Shown here: positions 12,150 through 22,639 of the stretch, piece by piece
Layout: each line of letters opens with the position of its first letter
How positions within the stretch are numbered: position 1 is the first letter of the stretch
Notes under the pieces: model-generated
Seen by the model: only the letters and a program-made list of their open reading frames with translations
What the model was told of the DNA's origin: nothing
Database searches by the model: none
DNA from: Apium graveolens
Taxonomy: Eukaryota; Streptophyta; Magnoliopsida; Apiales; Apiaceae
Direction: 5' to 3'
Assembly (NCBI RefSeq): GCF_009905375.1
Contig: NC_133648.1
Location: forward strand, 91,390,631 to 91,454,630
DNA length: 64,000 bases
Made by a program: the position numbers and the translations under genes

Positions 12150-12470
12150 TGTTAAGAATATGTTGTGAACTTGATGATAAGTTAAACAAAACACTTAGTA
12201 GATATCATTTAGTGTTTTGTAGCTTTCAACGGATGATCACTTCAACATCCGTTGAAAGAGTAGCTTATATAATAATAAGTTTAGTAGCACATTTCAGCAT
12301 ATTTAAATGCATAAGTGAACCAGATGTTGTAGAATATTTAAGTCATGTTGACTACTAGATTGATATGCAAGATAGGTTGGTTATTTGTAAATATTAGATG
12401 CCTTGTAATCTTGTATGAATGAAATGGAGTTAACTGCCGTGAAGATAGTGTCAACAGATGTTTCACTAGG

Positions 12471-12600
12471 CTTCAACGGATGATCAGCTAAAGCTTCAAC
12501 GGATGCTTCACAAAGTTTCAACGGATGATCAGCCAAAGTTTCAATGGATGATCAACCATAGTTTCAACGGATGATCCAATGAAGTTTCAAAGGATGATCA
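12471..12600 (+). repeat. 23-bp tandem repeat with CAACGGATGATCA core
   Basis: Units start at 12471, 12494, 12517, 12540, 12563 and 12586, exactly 23 bp apart. Each carries TTCAACGGATGATCA or a one- or two-base variant. Single copies of the same motif occur at about 12227-12256 in both orientations. Confidence 0.88.
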
Positions 12601-12823
12601 AATTTAAAAGGGCAGTTGATAGTGACTTAACAGTCATATACATTGATTGTATGCAAATGGAATGTGGCAACCTATTTACAGGTTTTAGAGAACAAAGAAG
12701 CATTTCCATTTCCATGCTAAACTGAAGATATTCAAAGATGCTAGATTGAGAAATGAAGAAGCATAAGATTAGACTAGAAACATTTTGTCTTATTTGTTTG
12801 TCTTTTTATCATGTAACTTGGTC

Positions 12824-12833
12824 ATATATAAAC
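12824..12833 (+). promoter_or_regulatory. LTR TATA box, copy 1
   Basis: ATATATAAAC lies in the middle of the LTR, the usual place for the U3/R promoter. The matching segment is deleted from the copy 3 LTR. Confidence 0.55.
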
Positions 12834-13214
12834 CAAAGGTAGCAAGTTGAAAGGTATCCAAGTAAATAAGCAATTACCAAAGAAATAGATAAAGAAAAAT
12901 CTATAAAGAATTTCTTTGTAGTTTTTGAGTTCAACTTGTAAGCAGTTGTGTACAACCTTGTAACACAGGGTTCTCTTCTTAATATATATCTCTGGAAGAA
13001 AAGTTTAGTCCACCAGAAAGTTTTTAAGTACTTGTATTTAATTACTTTATGATTTGATTTCTTCATTACTTTCATTTCGCACCATTGCTAAATCAAACAC
13101 AGTTATATATTCATAGTAGAACTGTTCTTAAAATTGAAAAAGAAGCCAAAATTACATTCAACCCCCTCTTCTGTATTTCTTTGTTATATTTTTTGGGAAT
13201 AACAACTACCGTTC

Positions 13215-14997
13215 CATATAGATTTGTACATGATGGAGGAGTTTTTGGGGATGTGCATCTGTAGAAGGAAATTTGACAAGGTGAGCCAATATCAACATAT
13301 ATATACATTTTATATGTTGAAGGTGAAGGTTTGGGTGCCATTGTTAATAGACATGAGGGAACATGGCTTATTCATGGTTGTCAAATAGAAAGGGGAGCTC
13401 CAATTGTATCTTATTTACTTTTTACTGACGATAGTTATTTCTTTATTAGAGTAACAGATGGGGAAGCAACCTTTTTGAAAAATATTTTGGGAAGGTATAA
13501 AAGGCTACCAAGGCAATTTATTAACTATAAATTGAATATTTGTTTCAGTCCAAATACAAAGGTGGAAGATAGGGAGAGGGTGTGTACAAAACTTGGTGTT
13601 CCTAAGACGAGTAAAGCTGGAAATATTTACGCATGCCAATGTATGTGAAAAAATAAAAAAATAATGTTTGGATTTCTTGTAGGATCATATGGCTCAAAAA
13701 GTTAAGGGGTGGAGTAATAAAGGGTTATCTAAAGCTGGTAAGTTAGTTCTTCTTAAATAAACAACACAAGCTATATCGAATTTCTGGATGAATTTGTTTT
13801 TCCTTCCTACATCTGTGTGTGATGGTATCAAAAAGAAAAAAAACCGTATTTTGTGGGGACAAGGGGCTACTGACAAGGGTATAAGGTGGTTGGCTTGGGA
13901 TAGACTATATGTACCGAAATTCAGGGGTGAATTAGGATTTAGAAGCCTTAAGCAGTTTATCATTGCTATTCTAGCTAAGTAGGGTTGGTGGATTCTAACA
14001 AGAACAAATTCTTTAGTTTCAGATATTATGCAAGCGCGATATTTCCCAAACACGAGTTTTCTCAGTGCTAATATAGGGACGAACCCAGGCTACATGTGGC
14101 ATAACATCCTGGAGGCTCAAGATATTATTAGAATATGTAGTAGTTTTAGAATTGTTGATAGTGTTCGTGTTGGAATAATAATATAAGATCCTGAAAAGAT
14201 CCTTCCCTAACACTTTGTGGTTTTAGACTGACTGGTTCCTTGACATGGTATCAGAGCTCAGGATATTTGGAGGACTCAGGTTCGATCCATGCCACCCCCA
14301 ATATTTTTTATAATTTATCATGAACATAAAAGGCAAATTAATGGCCCAAAGATGGGCGCACGTGATCCACTCTTTAACTCATAAATAGGCTTTCGAGTGT
14401 GGGGCAGCGTAAAAATACTAATATAATATGGTATTGCATTTACTATGGCTATCGTATGTTAAGAATGGTTGTCTAACTACATATATGCCAGAAGAATTGT
14501 GAGATATTACGATTCAAAATTTGATGAATGCAAAGCATAATAGTTGGGATTACGATGTACTTAATGATATTTGTAATGCACGCGATAAAGATCTCATTAT
14601 GCGAATTTCACTTCCAATGAGGCATAAGGAAGATTCTTGGTTCTGGATGATATATATAGGATGTTAAAGGGTGAACAACATAATGTTTATGCAAGCTTTT
14701 GGAATCGATTATAATCTCTTCAACTCCCAGGAAAGGTTCTTACTTTTTATGGCGGGTCTATAGAGGAAGTCTACCTACGACTCATGCATTACATTTAAGG
14801 AAAGTTAATATTAGTGATGACTGTCCTTTGTGTCATAGGGAGATAAAATATTAATTGGAATGTGTTATTTGAATATGATTTAGCGAGAACTTCTTAGTTT
14901 GGAATGGGTCTCTAACATTTAGTACAAGTGGAAGGGAATGATACCGATTAGGTTTTTAATGTTTTTGTTAAAGCATTTTTCATGTCTACAAAGGAAT
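13215..14997 (+). pseudogene. L1-type LINE ORF2 remnant (reverse transcriptase C-terminus and zf-RVT)
   Basis: Broken frames match plant non-LTR reverse transcriptases. The first part corresponds to the RQGDP region and GLGAI..RHE segment, then HGC....GAPIVS. The catalytic block reads LLFTDDS (normally FADDS) near 13420-13440. It is followed by the ICFSPNT, LGVPK, GWSNKSLSKAGK, IRW.AWDRL and LGFRSL segments typical of this family, and a CPLC..E zinc-finger remnant near 14825-14850. Many stops and frameshifts make it long dead. It is interrupted by a TRIM-like insertion (14168-14425) and cut at 14997 by the copia element whose LTR starts at 14998. The 5' half and the 3' end of the LINE are not present. 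Confidence 0.8.
14168..14425 (+). mobile_element. Small TRIM- or SINE-like insertion in the LINE
   Basis: LINE-derived coding stops near 14170 and resumes near 14430. The insert starts TGTTGG, has ...TTGACA followed by a perfect TGGTATCAGAGC (14246-14257, initiator tRNA primer site), then GGTTCGATCC, which resembles a tRNA B-box. Flanks carry similar AATAATATA and TAATATAAT stretches, a possible target duplication. No coding capacity. I favour a TRIM-type LTR remnant, but a tRNA-derived SINE cannot be excluded. Confidence 0.45.
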
Positions 14998-15585
14998 TGT
15001 TAGAAAATGGAAAGTTTGAGGCATATTTTATATATGTTCTTGATATGATTTCCGGAAACTAATACTTGGAGGTTGTTCCTTGATATGAGGACTTAAACTT
15101 TCATATTTGGATCTAAGATATTTTCTTAGTGAAATCCATGAATATATTGAGACAAAGTTGCTTGTTTGAAATGGGTTATGGGAATTTTGTCCCACATTGG
15201 TATTGTAAAAGAAAAATATTGAGTTTATATAGCATCTTGTGTTAGTGTTGTTTACAACTACTAGCATAAGTGGAATGCTTGTGTGGCCTAGTGCTACTGG
15301 GAACTCTTATATTTTTCTTTTCTATTACAAGTTTAATTATTTATATTGATTATTTAATTATTAATATAAAATATATTGAGTAAGGATTATTTTAATTATA
15401 CTCTGAATATATTTTATAATATTAATTTTAATTAATCAGGATATAATATAAACAATAAGGAAAACCCATTTTGTTTACTTTTTCTGTTTTGTTACTTGGT
15501 GTACCACATCGAGTAAAATAGAAGAAGAGCAACTTGAGATGCCTATATATTGAGAGGTATACTTGAGATTAAAATGACACAAGTC
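14998..15585 (+). repeat. 5' LTR, first 588 bp
   Basis: It starts TGTTAG and matches 21332-21820 plus 35096-35190 with about 13 differences. It stops abruptly inside the LTR at 15585, where integrase in the opposite orientation begins. Bases 15337-15585 are repeated in reverse at 18465-18713. Confidence 0.88.
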
Positions 15586-16304
15586 AGGAGTAGAGCTACT
15601 ACCAGGATCCAACCCCACATTTATCATCTTTTCCACATGATCAGGAATAGAACTTGATGTGTGAGTGGGATCATCCTCAGAACTACCCAAAGATATACGA
15701 GTCTTCATTGGGAATACTTCCTCGAAGAAAGTTGCATCACGAAACTCAACTATCGTATTCGTCACTATACCATCTATGTCAGATTTTAATACTAAAAATC
15801 TCATAGCAGTTGTGGTTTCAAGATAGCCCAGAAAGATACAATCAACAGTTTTCGGACCCGGTTTCTTTCTCTTATGTTCAGGGAAAAGCACCTTAGTAAG
15901 GCACCCCCACACACGAAGATAACTCAAACTTGTCCTACGCTTTCTCCATAATTCATATGGTGTCTTGTCCATATGTTTCAGAGGGACTCTATTCAGAATA
16001 TGGCAAGCCGTATTCAGAGCCTCTCCCCACATGTACTTAAGCAACCCAGAATTAATTAGCATACTATTAATCATGTCTTTAAAAGTTCTGTTCTTTCGTT
16101 CTGTCACCCATTAGACTCAGGTGTGTATGGTGGAGTAACTTCATGAACTATACCATTGTTTGCGCAAAATTCATTAAACAAGATACTCGTATACTCACCA
16201 CCTCTATCAGACCTCAAACGTTTAAGTACTTTGTCAATTTGTGTTTCAGCTTCATTTTTATACATAATAAATTTATCTAGTGCTTCATCCTTATGTTTAA
16301 GCAA
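15586..16304 (-). pseudogene. Copia integrase fragment in inverted block
   Basis: Read on the minus strand, this is the copia integrase core and the following linker. The second catalytic Asp block (RSDRGGEY) is near 16225-16245 and the Glu block (ERKNRT) near 16085-16105. These are followed by the WGEA.NTA.......P..K.PYELW region and the FLGY segment. A stop codon breaks the frame just before the Glu block (near 16110), and a second break separates it from the upstream part. Bases 15586-16028 are duplicated in plus orientation at 18714-19156 with 9 differences in 443 positions. Confidence 0.85.
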
Positions 16305-16499
16305 ATAAACATAACGCTATCTAATACAATCATCTATAGTGATCCTTAGTCAACACACCACCAAATTCACATATGTCTGAGTGTACTAAATCTAACAAGT
16401 CTGAATCCCTAACAACATTATTAAAAGGTTTCCTTGTTTGTTTAGCAGTTACACACACTTGACACTTAGATTTCTTATCAATGGCGTACTTTGGAATCA

Positions 16500-18019
16500 A
16501 CTATAAATTCATCATATTCTTTAGAGCACCAAAATTTATATGACCAAGTCGTAAGTGCCACAAATCAGATGATTCTACACAATTAACAGAAGGTGCAACA
16601 CTATCATTAATAAAACCACCCAAAACGGGTTCAACATTTATTAAAAACAAACCATCAGACAAGTAACCCTTGCCAAAGAATGTACCAGTATGAGTAATAA
16701 CTACTTTATTAGACTTCAAAGAAAGTTCAAAGCCGTTTTTAACTAAACAACTTCCACTTATAATATTTCTATGAATAGAGGGAACATGATATACTCTAGT
16801 GAGAGATAGAATCCGCCCAGAAGCAAACTTCAGGTCCACGTTTCTTATTCCAAGCACTTGTGCAGCACTAGCATTCCCCATCGTCACTGTCACTCCATGA
16901 CTCTGTTGATAAGATACAAACAAGCTAATATCAGCACAAATATGTACATTAGCTCCAGTATCAATCAACCACTCATGTGAAAGATAAGTGGAAAGTAGTA
17001 CAGGGTTGTAAGTAATATACCTGTCATCGGTTCCAGAGGCAACAACCTCACCAATGACCATGTTAGCTACTGGCCCACTCGTGGTTCCAAGTCCAAGCAC
17101 AGTATTTGCTTGAGCTACCACTCCAGCTTTCTTAGCTTTCTTACTTGGACAGTCCTTGCTCCAATGACCAACCTGTCCACAAGACCAACATGGTTTGTTC
17201 GCCTTTGGTTTCTTAGCCTCGTTCTTGTCAGGTTTAGTGTTAGCCTTCTTAGTGACTACCTTTCTTTTCTGTCCTACAGTCACTACATTCACCTTCGAGC
17301 TCCCATGTTCCACAGGCAACACATGTCCCTATTTGGACTTGTGCTGCTCCTGTACTGAGATGTCCAACATCAAGTTAGTCCATGTGATCTCTCCTTTCTA
17401 TCTTTTCAGGGAGAGAGCAAACTCTTCCCAAGACTTAAGGAGCTTTTCAATCACAGACATCACTCGAAACTTCTCAAGCAAGACCATACCGGACTCACCC
17501 AAATCATGAACTAACATCTCAAACTCATGAACCTGTTCAGTCATGGATTTTCCATCCACCAGCTTAAAATCAAGAAACCTAGCCACAGAATACTTCTCAA
17601 ATCCTTGAGAATCAGTATTATGGGTTTGGTCCAGCTTATCCCATAAGACTTTAGCAGTATAGGCATCTGATGAAAAAACATCGAACAAGGTGTTCTCCAA
17701 GGATGCCAAAATTGGCTGCCCTAGCCACCCCATCCTTCTCAGCCCATAAAGCATAAACCTTAACAGATTCAGCTTTCTCTTGATCCAACCCAGGAGGATC
17801 ATACTGTACCACTAACAATAGACCCTTAACTGTTAACTAGAGCTTCGTCTTTTTCTGCCAAAGAGAAAAGAAGCTCCACCACTAATTTTTATTCGGCATA
17901 CCCGATAAATCAATTAGATGGGGAAAACGATACGTGGTCCAGTCAATGGTAGTAGTACCACCAGAACCAAAACCAGTCTCAACAATTTTAGCAACATCAG
18001 CAGTTTCGTTAACCATCTT
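16500..18019 (-). pseudogene. Copia gag, protease and pre-integrase in inverted block
   Basis: On the minus strand a gag start (MVNETAD) lies at 18019. Gag then runs through frameshifts, with a UBN2-type capsid at about 17802-17398, a CCHC knuckle (CWSCGQVGHWSKDC, about 17160-17200) and a protease with LIDTGA (about 16965). The pre-integrase H..LGH motif (about 16540) is followed by a stop at 16500. Downstream of that stop, CQVC of the integrase zinc motif is still readable (near 16450). Several stops and frameshifts make the copy non-coding. Gag would assemble particles and the protease would cut the polyprotein. Confidence 0.82.
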
Positions 18020-18056
18020 GCTAATTAATATATAACACAGCTAATCTCTTCAAGAT

Positions 18057-18713
18057 TGTTGGGTATAATTCTAACTACACAGCAACAATGGGCAGTTATA
18101 TATATAATAACAAGAACATGGCAAATAACCAACTAATAAAATAAAACACGAAGGCAATAACAAACTATAAAGACTGTAATTGACAAAGAAAGTAAAGAAA
18201 AACTTATCTCTTATCACTTTCCAAATTCTGATAAGAAGAAGAACATAACAGCTGAGTCGCCAAACCCTTCAAGAGGACTTTGACTGTTCTTGAAGAGATT
18301 ATTGCCCCCACTTAAGCTGTGATGGAATGCAGCAATATCGCTTCTAGGATAAAACAGCAACAGATCAATCTGGCCACAGAACCAACAATGATCAACGGCG
18401 ACTCGCACCTCAGTTTGCCCAAAAAACCTATGCAACTCATATATGTTTGCGAGGTAGGCACCGAGACTTGTGTCATTTTAATCTCAAGTATACCTCTCAA
18501 TATATAGGCATCTCAAGTTGCTCTTCTTCTATTTTACTCGATGTGGTACACCAAGTAACAAAACAGAAAAAGTAAATAAAATGGGTTTTCCTTATTATTT
18601 ATATTATATCCTGATTAATTGAAATTAATATTACAAAATATATTCAGAGTATGATTAAAATAATCCTTACTCAATATATTTTATATTAATAATTAAATAA
18701 TCAATATAAATAA
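18057..18713 (-). repeat. Inverted LTR segment (LTR bases ~340-996)
   Basis: The reverse complement continues the LTR from position 340 to its end (...CCCAACA at 18057). Bases 18465-18713 duplicate 15337-15585 (249 bp, 5 differences). It lies upstream of the inverted gag, as a 5' LTR should. Confidence 0.87.
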
Positions 18714-20803
18714 GGGGAGAGGCTCTGAATACTGCTTGCCATATTCTGAATAGAGTCCCTCTGAAACATATGGACAAGACACCATATGAATTATGGAGAA
18801 AGCGTAGGACAAGTTTGAGTTATCTTCGTGTGTGGGGGTGCCTTGCTAAGGTGCTTTTCCCTGAACACAAGAGAAAGAAACTGGGTCCGAAAACTGTTGA
18901 TTGTATCTTTCTGGGCTATCTTGAAACCACAACTGCTATGAGATTTTTAGTATTAAAATCTGACATAGATGGTATTGTGGCGAATACGATAGTTGAGTTT
19001 CGTGATGCAAATTTCTTCGAGGAAGTATTCCCAATGAAGACTAGTATATCTTTGGGTAGTTCTGAGGATGATCCCACTCACACATCAAGTTCTATTCCTG
19101 ATCATGTGGAAAAGATGACAAATGTGGGGTTGGATCCTGGTAGTAGCTCTACTCCTAACAAAGTAGAGGAACCTAGAAGGAGTAAGCGTGCAAAGGTAGT
19201 CAAGGACTTTGGAAGTGACTTTATCACTTACAATGTCGAGGATGAGCCTTTAACTTTCCGTCAAGCCAAGGATTCTTCGGAGTCAAGGCATTGGAAAGGC
19301 GCTTTAAAGAGTGAAATTGACTCAATTGTTTCAAACGGAACATGGGAGTTAGTTGATCTCCCTCCAGGGTGTTCTACTATTGGATGTAAATGGATCTTCA
19401 AGAGGAAGCTAAACCCTGATGGCTCAATAAATAAGTACAAGGCTAGGCTAGTTGCTAAGGGCTTTAGGTAAATTCATATTCTCCAGTTGCCCGAATGACA
19501 ACAATCAGAATGCTTATTGCATTGGCTTCTGTACATAGTCTTATCATCCATCAAATGGATGTAAAGACAGCTTTTCTTCATGGTGACCTTGAAGAAGAGA
19601 TTTATATGGATCAGCCTGAGGGATTTGTTGCTTCTGGTAATGAGAGGAAAGTATGTAGACTAGTAAAGTCCATCTATGGCCTTAAACAAGCACCTATAGA
19701 CTTGCATAAAAAGTTTGATAAAACTGTTTTAGACTTCGAATCTTTTAGTTAATGAAAGTGACAAGTGTGTCTACTATAAGGTTAGAGGTAATGATTGTGT
19801 GATTGTGTGCTTGTATGTAGATGATATCTTGTTGTTTGGAACCAATATTGAGATTATTAATGAGACAAAGAGTTTCTTGAAGAGGCACTTTGAGATAAAG
19901 GATATGGGTGAAGCTAGTGTGATTCTTGGGATCAAGTTGACTCAGTCAACTGATGGAATAACTTTGTCACCGTCTCATTATATAGAGAAATCTATACTTG
20001 AGAAGTATGGTTATTCAAATTATAGAATTGCTAGTACACCATATGATTCAAAAGTTGCCTTAGTCAAGAATAGTTCAGGAGTTCCTGTGTCTCAGTTAAG
20101 GTATTCTTAGATTATTGGGAGTTTGCAATATCTTGCTAATGTGACTAGGCCAGATATTTCTTATTCTGTGTCTAAGTTGGCTAGATATACAAGCTGTCCA
20201 AACAAGACTCATTGGGAGGCACTGGATAGAGTTCTTAGATATCTGAAGGGAACTATTTCCCTTGGCTTGCATTACCGGAGATTTCCGGGGGTACTCGAGG
20301 GGTACAGCGATGCAAGTTGGATAGCTAAGAAATCTAGTTCCAATGGAGTGACTGGATATGTGTTTACCCTTGCGGGTGGAGCAGTGTCCTGAAATTCTTC
20401 TAGACAAACTTTGATTACCCGGTCTACTTTTGAGGCTGAGTTGTGTGCACTTGATGCCACAGGGATGGAGGCTGAATGGTTACATGGACTCATGAGTATG
20501 TTACCTGTAGTAAACAAGCCGCTTCCTACCATTTCTGTTCATTGTGATAGCCGTACAACTATCGACAAAGTCAGAAGTGTAAAGTATAATGCTAAAACAA
20601 AGAGACACATCCAAGTTAGACTAAAGTCTATAATGGGTCTTGTGTCTGATAGGATTATTGCTATAGAGTTCATAGGAACTCAGGATAATATAGCTGATCC
20701 GCTGACTAAAGGGATTGAGCATGCTATAGTCCTTAAGTCGAGGTTGGGGATAGGACTGGTAACCCATCATAATTCATCAACAACGGGAACCCAATACACC
20801 TGA
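18714..20803 (+). pseudogene. Copia integrase C-terminus, reverse transcriptase and RNase H
   Basis: The plus-strand frame starts inside integrase (GEALNTA, 18714) and runs through the linker into reverse transcriptase ([15 protein letters not shown] near 19435). A short deletion with a stop follows at about 19470. RT continues with MDVKTAFL (near 19557), YGLKQAP, and the catalytic YVDD (near 19815-19826). RNase H has DASW (near 20308), a stop at about 20390, and then an AELCAL segment and the DPLTKG tail ending at 20803. At least five breaks are present. RT and RNase H would copy the RNA into cDNA; this copy cannot. Together with the inverted block it contains all pol domains, some twice. 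Confidence 0.87.
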
Positions 20804-21331
20804 GAGGAGATCCCTCGAAGTGTATTCGATGTGGTAATAACAAGTTGTAAGGATGAATTGGTAGTACCTCTACCATATACATTAGATACTTATGTATCTG
20901 AGTCTATCCCCTATAAAACTTAAGAGGTACTTGAACTGCTAGTTAGCAAGAGTTATTTGAACTCTGAATGGGGTCAAGTCGTTTGACGAGATGATAGCAG
21001 TACATCTCTGGAGATGCCCAGCTAAATGAATGTAATTGTGTGGTCGCAATTAGAGGAAAGGGTTATTCCTCCAAACATTCGACGAACAGGATCGAGACAT
21101 GACCATTAACGTCTCAAAGCCGTAGATTGGCACCATAGCCTTTGACTTTTCATCGTCTATGGAGTGGGGTTACACCCAACGGATAAAGATTCAAGGTGAA
21201 ACATTTCATCTGTATCCGGTAGCCATCGAAGTAGAGGACTTAGGAGGGTTCAAACCCGGGAGGGTACCGACTCTGAAAAGCAAGTCATGATAAAATCTGG
21301 TATGCAATTTAATTATGGATTTGTGGGGGAT
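20804..21331 (+). other. 3' untranslated region and polypurine tract of the rearranged copia
   Basis: No gene seen. It ends in TTGTGGGGGAT (21321-21331) before the LTR TGTTAG at 21332. Confidence 0.7.
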
Positions 21332-21820
21332 TGTTAGAAAATAGAAAGTTTGAGGCATATTTTATATATGTTCTTGATATGATTTCCGGAAACTAACACT
21401 TGGAGGTTGTTCCTTGATATGAGGACTTAAACTTTCATATTTGGATCTAAGATATTTTCTTGGTGGAATCCATGAATATATTGAGACAAAGTTGCTTGTT
21501 TGAAATGGCTTATGGGGATTTTGTCCCACATTGGTATTGTAAAAGAAAGATATTGAGTTTATATAGCATCTTGTGTTAGTGTTGTTTACAACTACTAGCA
21601 TAAGTGGAATGTTTGTGTGGCCTAGTGCTAGTGGGAACTCTTATATTTTTCTTTTCTATTACAAGTTTAATTATTTATATTGATTATTTAATTATTAATA
21701 TAAAATATATTGAGTAAGGATTATTTTAATCATACTCTGAATATATTTTGTAATATTAATTTTAATTAATCAGGATATAATATAAATAATAAGGAAAACC
21801 CATTTTGTTTACTTTTTCTG
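21332..21820 (+). repeat. 3' LTR of the rearranged copia, left part
   Basis: Matches 14998-15486. It is cut after TTCTG (21816-21820) by the Sirevirus and resumes after the second TTCTG at 35096. Confidence 0.9.
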
Positions 21821-22432
21821 TGTTAGGTCACACTATCACTGTAGAGGGGGTGAATACAGTGTTTATTACAATCAAATCGAACTTCAAGAACTTAAATAAC
21901 AGAAAACAAACTTTATTGAAACAATAAACTCTGTTACAATCTGGAACTGTTATCTCTCAGTGATGAACAAAATATCACGAGAGCTGCTAGGGTTAAGTTA
22001 ATAATATTCTCGATTATGATAACACTTATAGTGTAAACCCTATATCTGTGTTTATATATTACACAGTTACAAGATAATTGCTAATTGATATGGAATATAA
22101 TTCTGCTTCCTAATATATATCAATCAGATATCTTTTCTTCCAAGTATTCCATTCTTTATGGAATTCCTTCTTCATGCATATCTCTTCTTATGTTTATCTT
22201 GATCTTCTTAACTTTAATCAGCTGCTGTCCTTATCTGATCGTCCTTCAGCACTTAAGTTCTGATATCTATCTCCTGATGCTTATCTCCTGATGACATAAG
22301 TACTGATATCTCTTAAGTCCTGATGTCCAGTATAAGTACTGATCAGTTAAGTACTGATTTGTCCTGTTCAAATAAGATCTGAAATCTAAACATAAAACAT
22401 ATTAGCCATGACATTATCAAATATATCTAAAA
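21821..22432 (-). repeat. 3' LTR of the Sirevirus
   Basis: Starts TGTTAGG on the plus strand. The far terminus reads TAAAA where the other LTR has TAACA. Five TAAGTNCTGAT motifs lie at 22254, 22297, 22314, 22333 and 22348. A TATA box (TATATAAAC, minus) lies at 22050-22058. Confidence 0.93.
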
Positions 22433-22446
22433 ATCTCCCCCAACTT
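22433..22446 (-). other. Polypurine tract of the Sirevirus
   Basis: On the minus strand AAGTTGGGGGAGAT directly precedes the 3' LTR. Confidence 0.8.
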
Positions 22447-22639
22447 GTAAATTAGCAAAATATACAAGTTTAACAGATATTTGATGATGTCAAAAACATT
22501 AAGTACAAATGCATGAGAATTAGACAAGATAACTACAACTTACAGTCCTTAAAGCTTTTACCAATTCAACTTCTGATAACAACTTTAGTCTGTATACACA
22601 TCAGAATTTAAGCAGTTGTAGATCTTCGACTTGGCTTCA

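Larger units (their letters stand above)
7233..13185 (+). mobile_element. Sirevirus-like copia element, 3' part (copy 1)
   Basis: This is the 3' part of a copia-type element: spacer with TATA box, accessory gene (7417-11945), polypurine tract (12139-12149) and 3' LTR (12150-13185). No pol gene is in the window. Its 5' part should lie left of the gypsy element that interrupts it at 7233. The copia assignment rests on the homologous accessory protein of the complete Sirevirus at 21821-35095, on the TG-starting LTR and on the copia-style tract. Homology with copy 3 (minus strand, ending at 63735) starts exactly at 7233. Confidence 0.78.
12150..13185 (+). repeat. 3' LTR of copy 1
   Basis: It starts TGTTAAGAATATG and ends near 13185 after the CCCCCTCTTCTGTA segment shared with the LTR at 58204-58740. 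Length is about 1,036 bp. It holds a 23-bp tandem array of a CAACGGATGA motif (12471-12600) and a TATA box (12824-12833). The exact right end is uncertain by a few bases because the terminal CA has decayed. Confidence 0.75.

Noticed and set aside
12471..12600. CRISPR-like array
   Set aside because: Direct 23-bp units with no unique spacers, inside an LTR of a plant element.
14246..14300. Possible tRNA gene
   Set aside because: Only the primer-site complement and a B-box-like stretch are present; no cloverleaf can be folded.
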